Below, one piece after another: positions 8,672 to 17,444 of a stretch of 64,000 nucleotides of DNA. The notes under the pieces were generated by a model, which was not told the DNA's origin, made no database searches, and saw nothing but the letters and a program-made list of their open reading frames with translations. Within the stretch, counting starts at the first letter, position 1. Each line of letters starts with the position of its first letter. Position numbers and translations under genes: made by a program. Origin of the DNA: Nostoc sp. KVJ3. GTDB lineage: Bacteria; Cyanobacteriota; Cyanobacteriia; Cyanobacteriales; Nostocaceae. The DNA lies in assembly GCF_026127265.1 (NCBI RefSeq), contig NZ_WWFG01000001.1, positions 3,833,501-3,897,500 on the forward strand, given 5' to 3'.

Positions 8672-10537
8672 TCAATCCAATAATGTTGCTCCATCAAGCC
8701 TACCTTCACTTAGATGGCTCTTTGTCGGAACATAGTCAGGTTGAACCTTACCATAATCGAGCTTAATAATTTGGTCAGCTAAGTGAAAATAACGGTCATC
8801 ATGAGTAATCACTATTACAGCTTTACCACGTTCCTTAAGTTTGACAAGACTCTGCCTATAAAAGAGATCCCGAAAGTGTGGTTCTTGGTCAGATGCCCAT
8901 TCATCAAATAAATAAATCGGTCTATCTTCTAGATAAGCTGTTAGCAATGCGAGGCGTTTTCTCTGTCCTTGGGATAAGTTAGTTGTTGATAAAACACCAT
9001 CTCTAACTTGAACTTTATGGTCTAACTGTAATTGTCTGAGATAACCTTGAACTTCTCGATCTAGATCGGGATGATTGAATCCTAAACAACTGTCGAAAAG
9101 GTAGAAATCAGAGAAAATGGCAGAAAAATGCTGACGATACCATTCCCGATTTTCATCCGTAATCAGGACTCCATCGAGATAAATTGACCCATTTTTTGGT
9201 GGATACAACCCTGTAATTAATTTAGCTAAGGTTGACTTGCCACTACCATTACCACCCACAATATATGTTATTTGTCCCGGCTGCAATGTTAGACTAATTG
9301 GGCCTAGAAGAAATCCCTTTTCATCGTCAGCAGGGTGATGCATATTTCTAGGGTGATGTCCCGGTGGTAAAGATGGACTATTTGGCCCCAAAGCTAACCC
9401 TTTCCGATCGCCACGAGGCGGATGAATATCTCTAGGCTTACGTCCCTTTTCCGACTTATGTTCTGGAGGCAAAGATGGATTGTTTGGCCCCAACAGGAAT
9501 TCTTGATCGTCATTACTAGGGTGATACAGATAGCTGACGCGATCGAGTTCAAGTTTCAATTCTATTTGACTAGGTTGTTTGACAATGTAGGAGCTAATTT
9601 TTGTATCAACTTCTGCTTGGCTTGTTAATGATAGCTTCATCATGTTTATTTTCTGTAACGCCACATTACCTTGTAAGAGATCGGGTAATCTGCGTAATAG
9701 GTTCTGGAGCGGAAGAGATAGATAGGTAGTAGTGAGGACGTATGTTGACAGCATTGGGATTGGGATATGAATAAACCAGGGCAAGATGAAAAGAATCAAT
9801 GCTAGACTAGAAAGCTGCGAAAATTGCCCTAACCCATTAGCGATCGCAAAGCTTTGCATGGCAGTAGTATTTTTATGACGCAGTTTTGTGGCACTACCTT
9901 GAAGGTTCTTAGAGGAGAAATCTTCTCGCCTAGTTTTGTGCAGTTTTAGTTCTTTAGTACCTCTAGTGATAGCTTGAAAATGCTTAAATAAGTTATCCTC
10001 TTCTTCACGTGCTATGGAGAATAAATGCTGGGCTTTGCCGAGCCTAGTTTGGACACACCAAATAGCAACAGCAGATGTGGCGATCGTCAAGACAAATATA
10101 ATATTTGAAACCAAAGACAAGTAGAATAAACATCCCAGAACAGTAGCGAGATCGATACAAATACTAGGAATTGCAGATACAGCGTGCGAAAGGACTCTAA
10201 CATCATCAGTTAGTGTTGCAAGTAACCGATTTTCTCCAAGTCTTTCTAGATGTTCTAAAGGTGAAAATAGGATGTTTTGACCTAATCTAACTCGTAATTG
10301 GTAAATTGCATTTTGCGAGAGATTAATCAGCATGAATTGCGCGACAGTACTTGTGAAGAGAGTACAAAGACTTAATGCCGCAAAATATAACAGTGCATTA
10401 GGAAGTGATGCTTGACTAACAGCCCGATTGATGAGTGAAATCAGCATCGCATTACTACCACCGCTAATTAAGCCTGTGATAGTTGCAATCAAGATACTCC
10501 GCCATGATATTTCCCAAAGAAATCGAATGAATCTCAT
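8672..10537 (-). CDS. Cyclic-peptide-export-type ABC transporter with tandem-repeat insert
   Basis: 621 residues in a half-transporter layout: about six membrane helices (residues 10-290), then an ATPase domain with Walker A VGGNGSGKST (about 427-436), signature LSQGQRKRLALL and Walker B YLFDEWASDQEP. The DEWAsDQ form and overall plan match the SyrD/PvdE cyclic-peptide exporter family. Between the first ATPase strand and Walker A (about 347-423) lie three imperfect copies of LLGPxxPSLPPxH, the last being the normal FLLGPISLTLQPGQ strand, so this is an in-frame tandem expansion. Start ATG 10537 has AAGGAA upstream. It follows the type III PKS gene by 58 bp and probably exports the pathway product. 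Confidence 0.85.
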   Translation of the reverse strand: MRFIRFLWEISWRSILIATITGLISGGSNAMLISLINRAVSQASLPNALLYFAALSLCTLFTSTVAQFMLINLSQNAIYQLRVRLGQNILFSPLEHLERLGENRLLATLTDDVRVLSHAVSAIPSICIDLATVLGCLFYLSLVSNIIFVLTIATSAVAIWCVQTRLGKAQHLFSIAREEEDNLFKHFQAITRGTKELKLHKTRREDFSSKNLQGSATKLRHKNTTAMQSFAIANGLGQFSQLSSLALILFILPWFIHIPIPMLSTYVLTTTYLSLPLQNLLRRLPDLLQGNVALQKINMMKLSLTSQAEVDTKISSYIVKQPSQIELKLELDRVSYLYHPSNDDQEFLLGPNNPSLPPEHKSEKGRKPRDIHPPRGDRKGLALGPNSPSLPPGHHPRNMHHPADDEKGFLLGPISLTLQPGQITYIVGGNGSGKSTLAKLITGLYPPKNGSIYLDGVLITDENREWYRQHFSAIFSDFYLFDSCLGFNHPDLDREVQGYLRQLQLDHKVQVRDGVLSTTNLSQGQRKRLALLTAYLEDRPIYLFDEWASDQEPHFRDLFYRQSLVKLKERGKAVIVITHDDRYFHLADQIIKLDYGKVQPDYVPTKSHLSEGRLDGATLLD

Positions 10538-10595
10538 GCTTGTTTCCTTTCAGATTGCTCAAAACTGTGGTGTTGATAATATCAAGATGGTTCTT

Positions 10596-11915
10596 TTAAA
10601 CTTTTTGAAATAGAATTCCTTCTACTCCAATTCCTGGCGAAAATGAAAAAGCAATTCCTGTTAATGCTTTCATCTGTTCAGTGGAATCTTGGCGATCGTT
10701 ATGTTGCTTGTCTAACCCTACGCGTTCTTTGTCAGCAGCAGAAGCATTATTTTCACTGCTAAACAGCATCCGTTCCATAACAAATAGAACTGAGGGACTA
10801 AGCATATTGCCATACTGACGAAGAATCTCCCAACTATCAGCAACTTGACTATCACTGAGTCCCAAAGAATCTTGTGCGTTCTTAATAATGCGTGTGCCAC
10901 CAGGATGAACAGCCCAAAGATCGATACTCTCTTTAGTAAGTTCATGGCTTGCTAAAAAACGTTCGATTATTGGATTAACACCAGTCTTAATATAGTCAGG
11001 TAACTGACGTGAAAGCTGACAAGTAATCCCGTTATCCCGAATGCCAAGAACGATGCCATCTTCGGTATTTTCAACCAGGTAACTTAGGTGATCTCTAATA
11101 ACAACTTTACCTTGACCGATTGCTTGCTCTGCTTGACAAGCTCCGATAACTACTGCGGCACATCCATCGCCAAAAATGCTATGAATAATAACATCATTCA
11201 TTTCATCTTCAAACACTGCATTGATTGAACTGAGTTCAAGGCATACTAAAAGAACTTTGTGTGTTGGATTAGCTCGGACATGATCGCTAGCAACACGCAG
11301 TCCATTCATTGCGGCTGCACAACCCATAAAATTCACTGTTACTCTAGCTGTGTCTCGCCTGAGTCCAAGGCTTTTAATCAATTCTGTGTCTATTCCTGGC
11401 GCTATGAAGCCTGTACTCGATACGAAAACAATGAGGCGGATGCGATCTTTGATATTCGTATTGGTATTGGTATATAAATGATTGTTAGTCTCTATATTTT
11501 CAGAAGCCGTTAAGAGGGCTTTTCTAGCAACCCGTTCAGCTAAAGGAACAGCAAACTCTTGATACATCTGCATCCGAGATTGAATGGTCTGACTGTGCCT
11601 GTGAGCGATCGCTTTATCAGATAATAAGTTGATGGCTAAGTGTCTTTTATCAATTCGAGTATTTTTATATAGCTTATCGATTCGGCATCGATTTTGCTCC
11701 AAGCTGGGAATATTTGCAACTAATTCAGCCGCGTCAGATTGCTGAACGATGTTGTCGGGCGTACCAGTTGCTATGCTCTCAATAATCGGTAAAAACTGCT
11801 TTAACTTAGTCATACCAAGTTCAGACGGATTATATTGAGTTTTAATTTTGGTTGGCTGAACAACAGATAAACTATCTGTTTTGCTGTCTGCTATTAGGGT
11901 AGTTTTAGTATTCAT
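10596..11915 (-). CDS. Type III polyketide synthase (chalcone/stilbene synthase superfamily)
   Basis: 439 residues. The catalytic triad is visible: Cys199 in VNFMGCAAAMNGL, His337 in AVHPGGTRII and Asn370 in YGNMLSPSVLFV. The CAAAMNGL form and the long N-terminus are usual for bacterial type III PKSs making alkylresorcinols or alkylpyrones. The enzyme should extend an acyl-CoA or acyl-ACP starter with malonyl-CoA and cyclise it. It sits between a fused desaturase and an ABC exporter on one strand with gaps of 90 and 58 bp, suggesting a small lipid-polyketide pathway. An insert rich in Asn and Thr (NNHLYTNTNTNIKD, about 144-157) is unusual. The product cannot be predicted. Confidence 0.9.
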   Translation of the reverse strand: MNTKTTLIADSKTDSLSVVQPTKIKTQYNPSELGMTKLKQFLPIIESIATGTPDNIVQQSDAAELVANIPSLEQNRCRIDKLYKNTRIDKRHLAINLLSDKAIAHRHSQTIQSRMQMYQEFAVPLAERVARKALLTASENIETNNHLYTNTNTNIKDRIRLIVFVSSTGFIAPGIDTELIKSLGLRRDTARVTVNFMGCAAAMNGLRVASDHVRANPTHKVLLVCLELSSINAVFEDEMNDVIIHSIFGDGCAAVVIGACQAEQAIGQGKVVIRDHLSYLVENTEDGIVLGIRDNGITCQLSRQLPDYIKTGVNPIIERFLASHELTKESIDLWAVHPGGTRIIKNAQDSLGLSDSQVADSWEILRQYGNMLSPSVLFVMERMLFSSENNASAADKERVGLDKQHNDRQDSTEQMKALTGIAFSFSPGIGVEGILFQKV

Positions 11916-12004
11916 ACAGTTTTTCTCTTTTTCCTATTTGCATTTGTGATCAATTTCTGGAATCTAACAACACAGTTGCTCTGAAGAGCAACTATGTTTT
12001 TTAA

Positions 12005-13714
12005 TTAGATGGAACCAATACCAAGAAAACCTTGAATAACATATTTCGCCGATGTCATTAATGCTTGTGGATGAAAATGTTCTTTTAACAGTCCAAAGTT
12101 GTTTTCTTTTGCCGTTCTTGATGGCCCTAATAAGTAATGTTTTACCAAGATTGGCATCCGGTCAAAGAAGAAGTTTTTGGGTTGTAACCAGACAACGTTA
12201 AACTTCTCTGCCTCTTCTCGGACAATATCTTCGCTGATAATATTGGCAAAACCACTTTTTTGGTAGGGAAGTACATGGTGTACGCGATGTGGACTAAGAC
12301 CTGCTGATAGAAAACAGTCAATATACTTGTTGCCAACCATAGTTAAATCATGGGAGTTTTTAATTTGGGATACTGCCCAGTCTTCTGAAGGATCGACTTC
12401 TTCTTCTTCAAAATCATGACTAGCAACAATCATGAAGGTACTGATCCAGAGAGTAAGAACAAATTGTGCAAGCCAAGCTCCTAAATCACCATTCATCCAA
12501 AACAAAATTAACTCACCAACAAGAATTACTCGCATAGAAAAGGTTCCTACATAATGGGGAAACCCTCGTTGCCAAGAACCATACATATCTTTTACACCAA
12601 ACTTTACTGCCAATATACATATCTCAATCAATCGAACGAACATCCCAGTGATAATGTGACCTAATTTATGTACAGTATGAACCGGAATTCGATAGTAACG
12701 AGGAAGTTCCAGCATGGCTGTAAAAACGTTTCTCTTAATATCAACTTGGCTCTGAGTAAATGGATGATGCATTAAAGTGTGACCATCAGTTACTACAAAA
12801 GCCATTGGAACATAGCTGATATCAAAAATATGTGCGAATACTTTATTGAAGCGAACTTGTGCGCGGTGAATTAGATAATGACCCGCACCTGTGAGGGAAA
12901 TTCTAAGAGCCACCATGAGTGGAACAAAGAGATAAATTGGCATGAACTGCATGAAATTTAAGCGCAGCACTTGCACAAGGATATAGACAATGAACAAAAT
13001 GATTGTTACTACATCAAAAATGAAGTCCATTTGAGCAATCTTTTTTTTCATTTCTGGATTGTTTATCCTTACTTTGATCTGATTCAGTAGTTGCTCTGGG
13101 TTTTGGAAGTTAAACTTCGGTGTATCTCTCCAGCCATCAAAACCTTCACGAAACAAGAATGGTGGAGCATTGTATTTAGGATGAACGTCTTCAGGTCTGG
13201 CTTTTCGCCCCAAAGCATATTTCTTGAGGACTCTCTTAGACTTTTCGGGATTAGGGTGAAAAATATTAACCAATGTCGTGATATCTCTATTTTTCATCCG
13301 TCCAATGAAGAACTCACCGCCTGGATGCCGCTTGATAAAGTCAGATAGATCGTATACTTCTCCGTCGTAAATCCATATATTAGGCAAATTAGGTGGAGGC
13401 TCTTTGCCAATTTCACCAGGAGGATGTTGTGGCTTTTCCTGATTGTTAGCATTCGGCATCATAGCTGGAGGTGCTTTATCAATTTCATCAGGAGGTAGTT
13501 GTGGTTTCTCCTGAGTGTTAACATTGAACATCATAGCCGGAGGCACTTTGACAATTTCATCAGGAGGTAATTGTGGTTTTTCCGGGGTCTTGACACGGCT
13601 AATATCTTCAGCAATGCTTGTATCGTGAGCGAGAACAAGTTCGGAAAGCTTTTGATCTTTCTCCCTATTTCGGAAGATTTGTATGTGCTTAAAAGCCTGT
13701 ACAATTGCATTCAT
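12005..13714 (-). CDS. Cytochrome b5-fused membrane fatty acid desaturase with proline-rich repeats
   Basis: 569 residues. Residues 43-114 are three 24-residue repeats of the form EKPQLPPDEIxKxPPAMMxN. A cytochrome b5-like domain follows, with HPGG at 130-133 and a second probable heme His at 153. The membrane desaturase domain has His clusters H279/H283, GHTLMHH (312, 316, 317) and SPHRVHH (476, 479, 480), with several membrane helices. It should insert a double bond or hydroxyl into an acyl chain, taking electrons through its own b5 domain. Start ATG 13714 has AGGAGG ten bases upstream. As first gene of the operon it may prepare an unsaturated starter for the type III PKS. Confidence 0.87.
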   Translation of the reverse strand: MNAIVQAFKHIQIFRNREKDQKLSELVLAHDTSIAEDISRVKTPEKPQLPPDEIVKVPPAMMFNVNTQEKPQLPPDEIDKAPPAMMPNANNQEKPQHPPGEIGKEPPPNLPNIWIYDGEVYDLSDFIKRHPGGEFFIGRMKNRDITTLVNIFHPNPEKSKRVLKKYALGRKARPEDVHPKYNAPPFLFREGFDGWRDTPKFNFQNPEQLLNQIKVRINNPEMKKKIAQMDFIFDVVTIILFIVYILVQVLRLNFMQFMPIYLFVPLMVALRISLTGAGHYLIHRAQVRFNKVFAHIFDISYVPMAFVVTDGHTLMHHPFTQSQVDIKRNVFTAMLELPRYYRIPVHTVHKLGHIITGMFVRLIEICILAVKFGVKDMYGSWQRGFPHYVGTFSMRVILVGELILFWMNGDLGAWLAQFVLTLWISTFMIVASHDFEEEEVDPSEDWAVSQIKNSHDLTMVGNKYIDCFLSAGLSPHRVHHVLPYQKSGFANIISEDIVREEAEKFNVVWLQPKNFFFDRMPILVKHYLLGPSRTAKENNFGLLKEHFHPQALMTSAKYVIQGFLGIGSI

Positions 13715-14415
13715 AATATCCGATCCTCCTAAATATTTTTGAACGTGCTGATGCTGCTCATAACACCTTTTTTATGAAGCGTGAGTGCAGTTTTTTATCA
13801 TTTGATGTATCAAATCTAAACTTGAGAAAAATGTAACCTTATGTAGGCATCTAGCCGAGATGCAAGCAAGCTCTTATTTAACCCTGGGAACTCAGTAGGG
13901 TCAAATGGACTTTTGTAGAAATAGATTTATTTACCAAGAAAAGCGATTTACAACGCGAAGTTTGTGCGTTTATATATAGCCATTTCTAGCAAGGATGCAC
14001 AAATGTGCGTAGAAAGTGCGCGTTGCAACTTCAGACCATAAATTGCAATCCATATTTGTGCAAAACAGCATTTGTTTGATGCTTTTAACATTAGAAATTA
14101 ATCGGGTATAACTAGGGGAGATGAATCTGTAATTGGTATTTTTGCAATATTACCCATTGAATTACAATGCAGTTTCCTGTAATCCTGCATACATGATGAT
14201 GCACAGGGTAAGCGTATCTAAATTTGAGTATTAAATATATTAAGTAGTATGCTATAGCGGTTCTCAATTGCATGGAGTACAGAGGAGAGGGCTGAGTGTA
14301 TTGCATACAAAGAAGCGATCGCTATAACATTAGATCGGATGTCAGGGACTACCTGATGTCGTCAGGCTTTAACTGTGCATTCTAAAAAATTATCGTGGGA
14401 GTTTCCCATAAAACA
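13715..14415. other. Non-coding gap upstream of the polyketide operon
   Basis: No gene is seen. The half nearest the desaturase gene is a likely promoter region with one perfect palindrome (13800-13815). The remainder is AT-rich with scattered HIP1-like octamers, and I see no tRNA-like or other RNA structure in it. Confidence 0.5.
13800..13815. promoter_or_regulatory. Palindrome, candidate operator of the polyketide operon
   Basis: ATTTGAT-GT-ATCAAAT is a perfect 7-bp inverted repeat with a 2-bp spacer, 86 bp upstream of the desaturase start. It could bind a dimeric regulator. No regulator gene is adjacent. Confidence 0.4.
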
Positions 14416-14450
14416 AAGTCCACTTACACATCACAGTGTCAAGTGGACTT
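14416..14450 (-). terminator. tmRNA terminator
   Basis: Read on the minus strand, AAGTCCACTT and AAGTGGACTT pair in a 10-bp stem, with extra pairing (ACAC/GTGT) in the loop, followed by TGTTTTATG. It lies 15 bp beyond the mature tmRNA 3' end. Confidence 0.8.
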
Positions 14451-14465
14451 GTTACTTATCTTTAG

Positions 14466-14852
14466 TGGATCCGAGCAGAGTCGAACTGCTGTCCAAATTG
14501 GGTATTGACCCCCCGCTCATTCACAGGTTTAGCCTTTCTGACCCTCAAGGCGGGAATCGTTCATTATCCCGAACGTAGGATGCTCTGATTTAATCTTAGC
14601 TAGCAAGCCAACCAGAGAACGCTTGCTAGAGCATCCGTTGGGGTTTGGTCTTCAGTCCTTAACGGAGTCAAACTAAAGACGCTCGAACCTATAAGAGGTG
14701 TTTAGGCAGCTACTAGAGCATCCTTACGAGCAAAGCTAACGATGTTATTCGCATTTACTTTTTGTTTGAGCCTTTGATTTCCGAGAGGAGACTCACTCTC
14801 GACCTGAATCACAGAGCAGCGTTCGCCAACCTGTCGAAACCGTGACGGACCC
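14466..14852 (-). ncRNA. ssrA: tmRNA (SsrA)
   Basis: The minus strand begins GGGTCCGTCACGGTTTCGAC and ends with the T-loop GTTCGACTCTGCTC and CGGATCCA; the acceptor arm GGGTCCG pairs with CGGATCC. The reading frame encodes the tag ANNIVSFARKDALVAA and then TAA, close to known cyanobacterial tags. Length is 387 nt to the discriminator base. The next bases are CTA, so CCA is not encoded and must be added. The RNA rescues stalled ribosomes and marks the aborted proteins for proteolysis. An AT-rich stretch with TATAAT (14868-14873) upstream may be its promoter. The gene is one-piece, not permuted. Confidence 0.97.
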
Positions 14853-14945
14853 ATACGCTATATATATATTATAGTTTGCTGTTAGGGATATGTGTTACAG
14901 CATGACAAAAAAATATTAAACTCTTATTACCCAGGCAAAACTTTC

Positions 14946-15125
14946 ATGAGTCAGACTACAAACAGAGTTCGCTGGACAATTCAAGATGTTGCAGCATTAC
15001 CTGATAACGAATGGATTCGTTATGAGATTATCGATGGAGAATTGTTTGTGACGCGATCACCCCACCATAAACATCAGCACGTAATTGGATGTATCTTTTC
15101 AGTGCTAAACACTTGGTCTATAGAT
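14946..15125 (+). pseudogene. Uma2-family (DUF820) gene, 5' part, disrupted by IS4-type element
   Basis: From ATG 14946 the frame reads MSQTTNRVRWTIQDVAALP, then NEWIRYEIIDGELFVTRSPH and HQHVIGCIFSVLNTWSID, a good Uma2/DUF820 N-terminus. An IS4-family insertion at 15126 adds three foreign residues (EWH) and a stop. The other half begins at 16813. Removing the element and one target copy rejoins the frame exactly (NTWSID-SGLGEPSIMPGL), giving about 195 residues. The family has a PD-(D/E)XK-like fold and is greatly expanded in cyanobacteria; its function is poorly known. Confidence 0.9.
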
Positions 15126-16802
15126 GAATGGCACTAAGAAAAGCGGAAAGCCTTATCAATTAAGCCGTTTGCAATTGATGACGTAATTCATGTCTGGGCT
15201 TGGTCAATCTGGGGTAAGCTTTGGGGCGGCGTTTGGTGACTCGTGGTTCGCTGCGTCCAGGACGGTCGGGGACAACCTTGTGAACAATAATTTTCAGCAA
15301 ACTACGATAAAGTCGGATACGTTTTTGAGAGTGAGCAGTTTCTAATTTAGGAATAAAATTCAGTAAATGATGTCGAGTACCTTGAAGCGATAAACGATTT
15401 GGAGGAGTATTGTAAGTAGTCCCAGCCGACCACATTAAGCTCCGAAGTAAATTATAAGCCAGTAAATACACATGAATTTCTTTACGTATCATTGAAGGTG
15501 TTTTACATCGGAGAATATCCATACCCAAGGTAGTTTTTATATGCCTCAAATTCAATTCAACATCCCAACGTTTACCGTAAAGTCCAACAAATTCGAGAGT
15601 AGAATAAGAAGATTTATCTAAAAGAGTAGTAATTAAGCTGACTTGTTGAGTGCGAAAACCAGGAATAACAATGTAGTAGTAAATTTCTCGCACAGTTATG
15701 GCAGAAGGTAGAGCTAAAAATTCATCCAAGCTCAATCCTTGTGGGCATCTTTTAGGCTTATACCAAGTAACAAGCTTGTCGCAATCGCCAACAATTTTCC
15801 CTTTTCGCATGGTTGTTGTCCGAGATTGATGCTTACGAAATACTGCATCACAACCAAGTTTAGTAATAGCAAACATATCAGCGTAAGCGCAAAACGCTCT
15901 ATCCCCTAAAAGCACATCATTTGGTTTAAGAAAACTGTATAGTTTTCTTGCTAATTTGATATCATGAGTGTTCAGAACATCGATGCACAAAGCAACGGTA
16001 GCTCCTGTTATTAAACTGAATATCACACCAATTTTGGCAATTGGAAAGCCACATCCGGGCTTTTGGCTACTGGGCTGAGGGTATTCTTTTTGATTCTCTA
16101 CAGTGTCAGGCATCGAGACAGTTGACCCATCTATTACTTTGACATTTCGACCACACCATAAATATTCTGTTGCTACTTTCTGTTCTAAGCTTTGTGCCGA
16201 GAAATTGAAAAGTTTTTCTAATAACTTCTCTGGAAGCCTTGCCCTAGCTTGGCAGTAAGCACTGGTATCTGTTGAAGGGACTTCTACTTCTTCACCAGCT
16301 AGATGTGCAATTATTTTACTCACAGCATTATTACAAGTTTTATCAGTATCCAGCACTTGTGATAAAAATGCCCATAAAGTTATTAATGGGTCAAATAACC
16401 GCTTTTTATATTTAATTTTTAGCTCCGAAATTGCAAGGCTTATCACAGACTCTGGCAATAGTTCTTTAAAAGGTAGTCCCAAACTTTGGCTGAATTTATC
16501 CTTGAGGATTTCTACTCGTAGTGTCACAGTAGTATTTATGATGTTGGCTTGCTCGTATCAAGGAAAGTATTTCATGAACGAGTAAGCTTTTCCTACCTAA
16601 AAAATTTTTGGACAATCAGTACATCTAACTCCACTGTCTTTGTCAGGCACAGCGATGGCGTACTCACCATGAGTCAGTGGCGATCGCATCGCAGTACCAC
16701 AGGATCAATCGCATTGCTCCCTATCTGAACTTTCACTGTTCAATAGCTTTAAAATCTGTAGTGCCTATCCCGCATAGCTTAGAGCTTTTCTTAGTGCCAT
16801 TC
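15126..16802. mobile_element. Complete IS4-family insertion sequence with 10-bp target duplication
   Basis: The 1,677-bp element is bounded by perfect 19-bp inverted repeats GAATGGCACTAAGAAAAGC (15126-15144 and, inverted, 16784-16802). It is flanked by identical GTCTATAGAT target copies at 15116-15125 and 16803-16812. It carries one transposase gene on the minus strand and about 256 bp of non-coding sequence upstream of it. Perfect ends, perfect target copies and an intact transposase suggest a recent insertion that may still be active. Confidence 0.95.
15160..16527 (-). CDS. IS4-family transposase
   Basis: 455 residues with the DDE transposase hallmarks: first Asp in VIDGSTVSMPDT, second in VLLGDRAFCAYADM, and the Glu in YGKRWDVELNLRHIK, which exactly fits the IS4 signature Y-x2-R-x3-E-x6-K. 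The N-terminal region includes STDTSAYCQARARLP, also typical. The C-terminus is strongly basic. The gene fills the element between its inverted repeats and shows no frameshift, so the enzyme is probably functional. Confidence 0.95.
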   Translation of the reverse strand: MTLRVEILKDKFSQSLGLPFKELLPESVISLAISELKIKYKKRLFDPLITLWAFLSQVLDTDKTCNNAVSKIIAHLAGEEVEVPSTDTSAYCQARARLPEKLLEKLFNFSAQSLEQKVATEYLWCGRNVKVIDGSTVSMPDTVENQKEYPQPSSQKPGCGFPIAKIGVIFSLITGATVALCIDVLNTHDIKLARKLYSFLKPNDVLLGDRAFCAYADMFAITKLGCDAVFRKHQSRTTTMRKGKIVGDCDKLVTWYKPKRCPQGLSLDEFLALPSAITVREIYYYIVIPGFRTQQVSLITTLLDKSSYSTLEFVGLYGKRWDVELNLRHIKTTLGMDILRCKTPSMIRKEIHVYLLAYNLLRSLMWSAGTTYNTPPNRLSLQGTRHHLLNFIPKLETAHSQKRIRLYRSLLKIIVHKVVPDRPGRSEPRVTKRRPKAYPRLTKPRHELRHQLQTA

Positions 16803-16812
16803 GTCTATAGAT

Positions 16813-17208
16813 AGTGGTTTAGGAGAACCTTCCATTATGCCAGGACTGATTTTTTCAGATTCTGATAATGTAGCTCCTGATGTGGTATGGGTAAGTTATG
16901 AACGGTTGGCTCAAATTCAAGATGAAGCGGGGCATTTTCAGGGAGCGCCAGAACTGGTTGTGGAAGTTTTGTCAAAAGGAAAAGCCAATGAAGACCGCGA
17001 TCGATTAGCTAAGTTGAAATTGTATTCGGTTCAGGGAGTCCAGGAGTATTGGATTGTCGATCGGATCACTCAAAGAATTGAAGTCTATCGACGGGATAAT
17101 GCTCAGTTAAAACTGGTTACGACATTACTTGTAGATGATGTAATTACATCGCCATTGCTGCCTAACTTTACCTGTGAAGTAGCGCGTCTTTTTGTGTCAC
17201 GAGGTTAG
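16813..17208 (+). pseudogene. Uma2-family gene, 3' part
   Basis: Continues the gene interrupted at 15125. The region starting SGLGEPSIMPGLIFSDSD includes the family core: APDVVWV, APELVVEVLSKGKANEDRD, KLKLYSVQGVQEYWIVD and IEVYRR. These contain the Asp, Glu and Lys/Tyr positions of the PD-(D/E)XK-like nuclease fold. An internal ATG at 16837 could in theory start a 123-residue product, but the N-terminal strand pair would be missing. Confidence 0.88.
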
Positions 17209-17444
17209 AGGCGACTTTAGAGAGATCATCGCTTATCCTTTTCCACCTTTTAGAGGATTACACCGAATGTCTAAAATGTGTAATCACACCTGCTAAGTAG
17301 CATATCTTCATTGGTGACACAAAAGCGATAACGATCTGTATCACACTCCTTTGTTAAAACATCCTCAAAATCAAAAATAGCTAATCGCTAGTTTTAAACT
17401 CACCAGCAATTAGCTATTGATTACAGTTACTAATTGACTTGTCC

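Noticed and set aside
14375..14578. Open frame on the plus strand
   Set aside because: It covers the tmRNA 3' half and terminator; no protein-like composition.
15160..16527. Passenger gene in the IS4-type element
   Set aside because: The only intact gene is the transposase; the 256 bp before it carries no frame.
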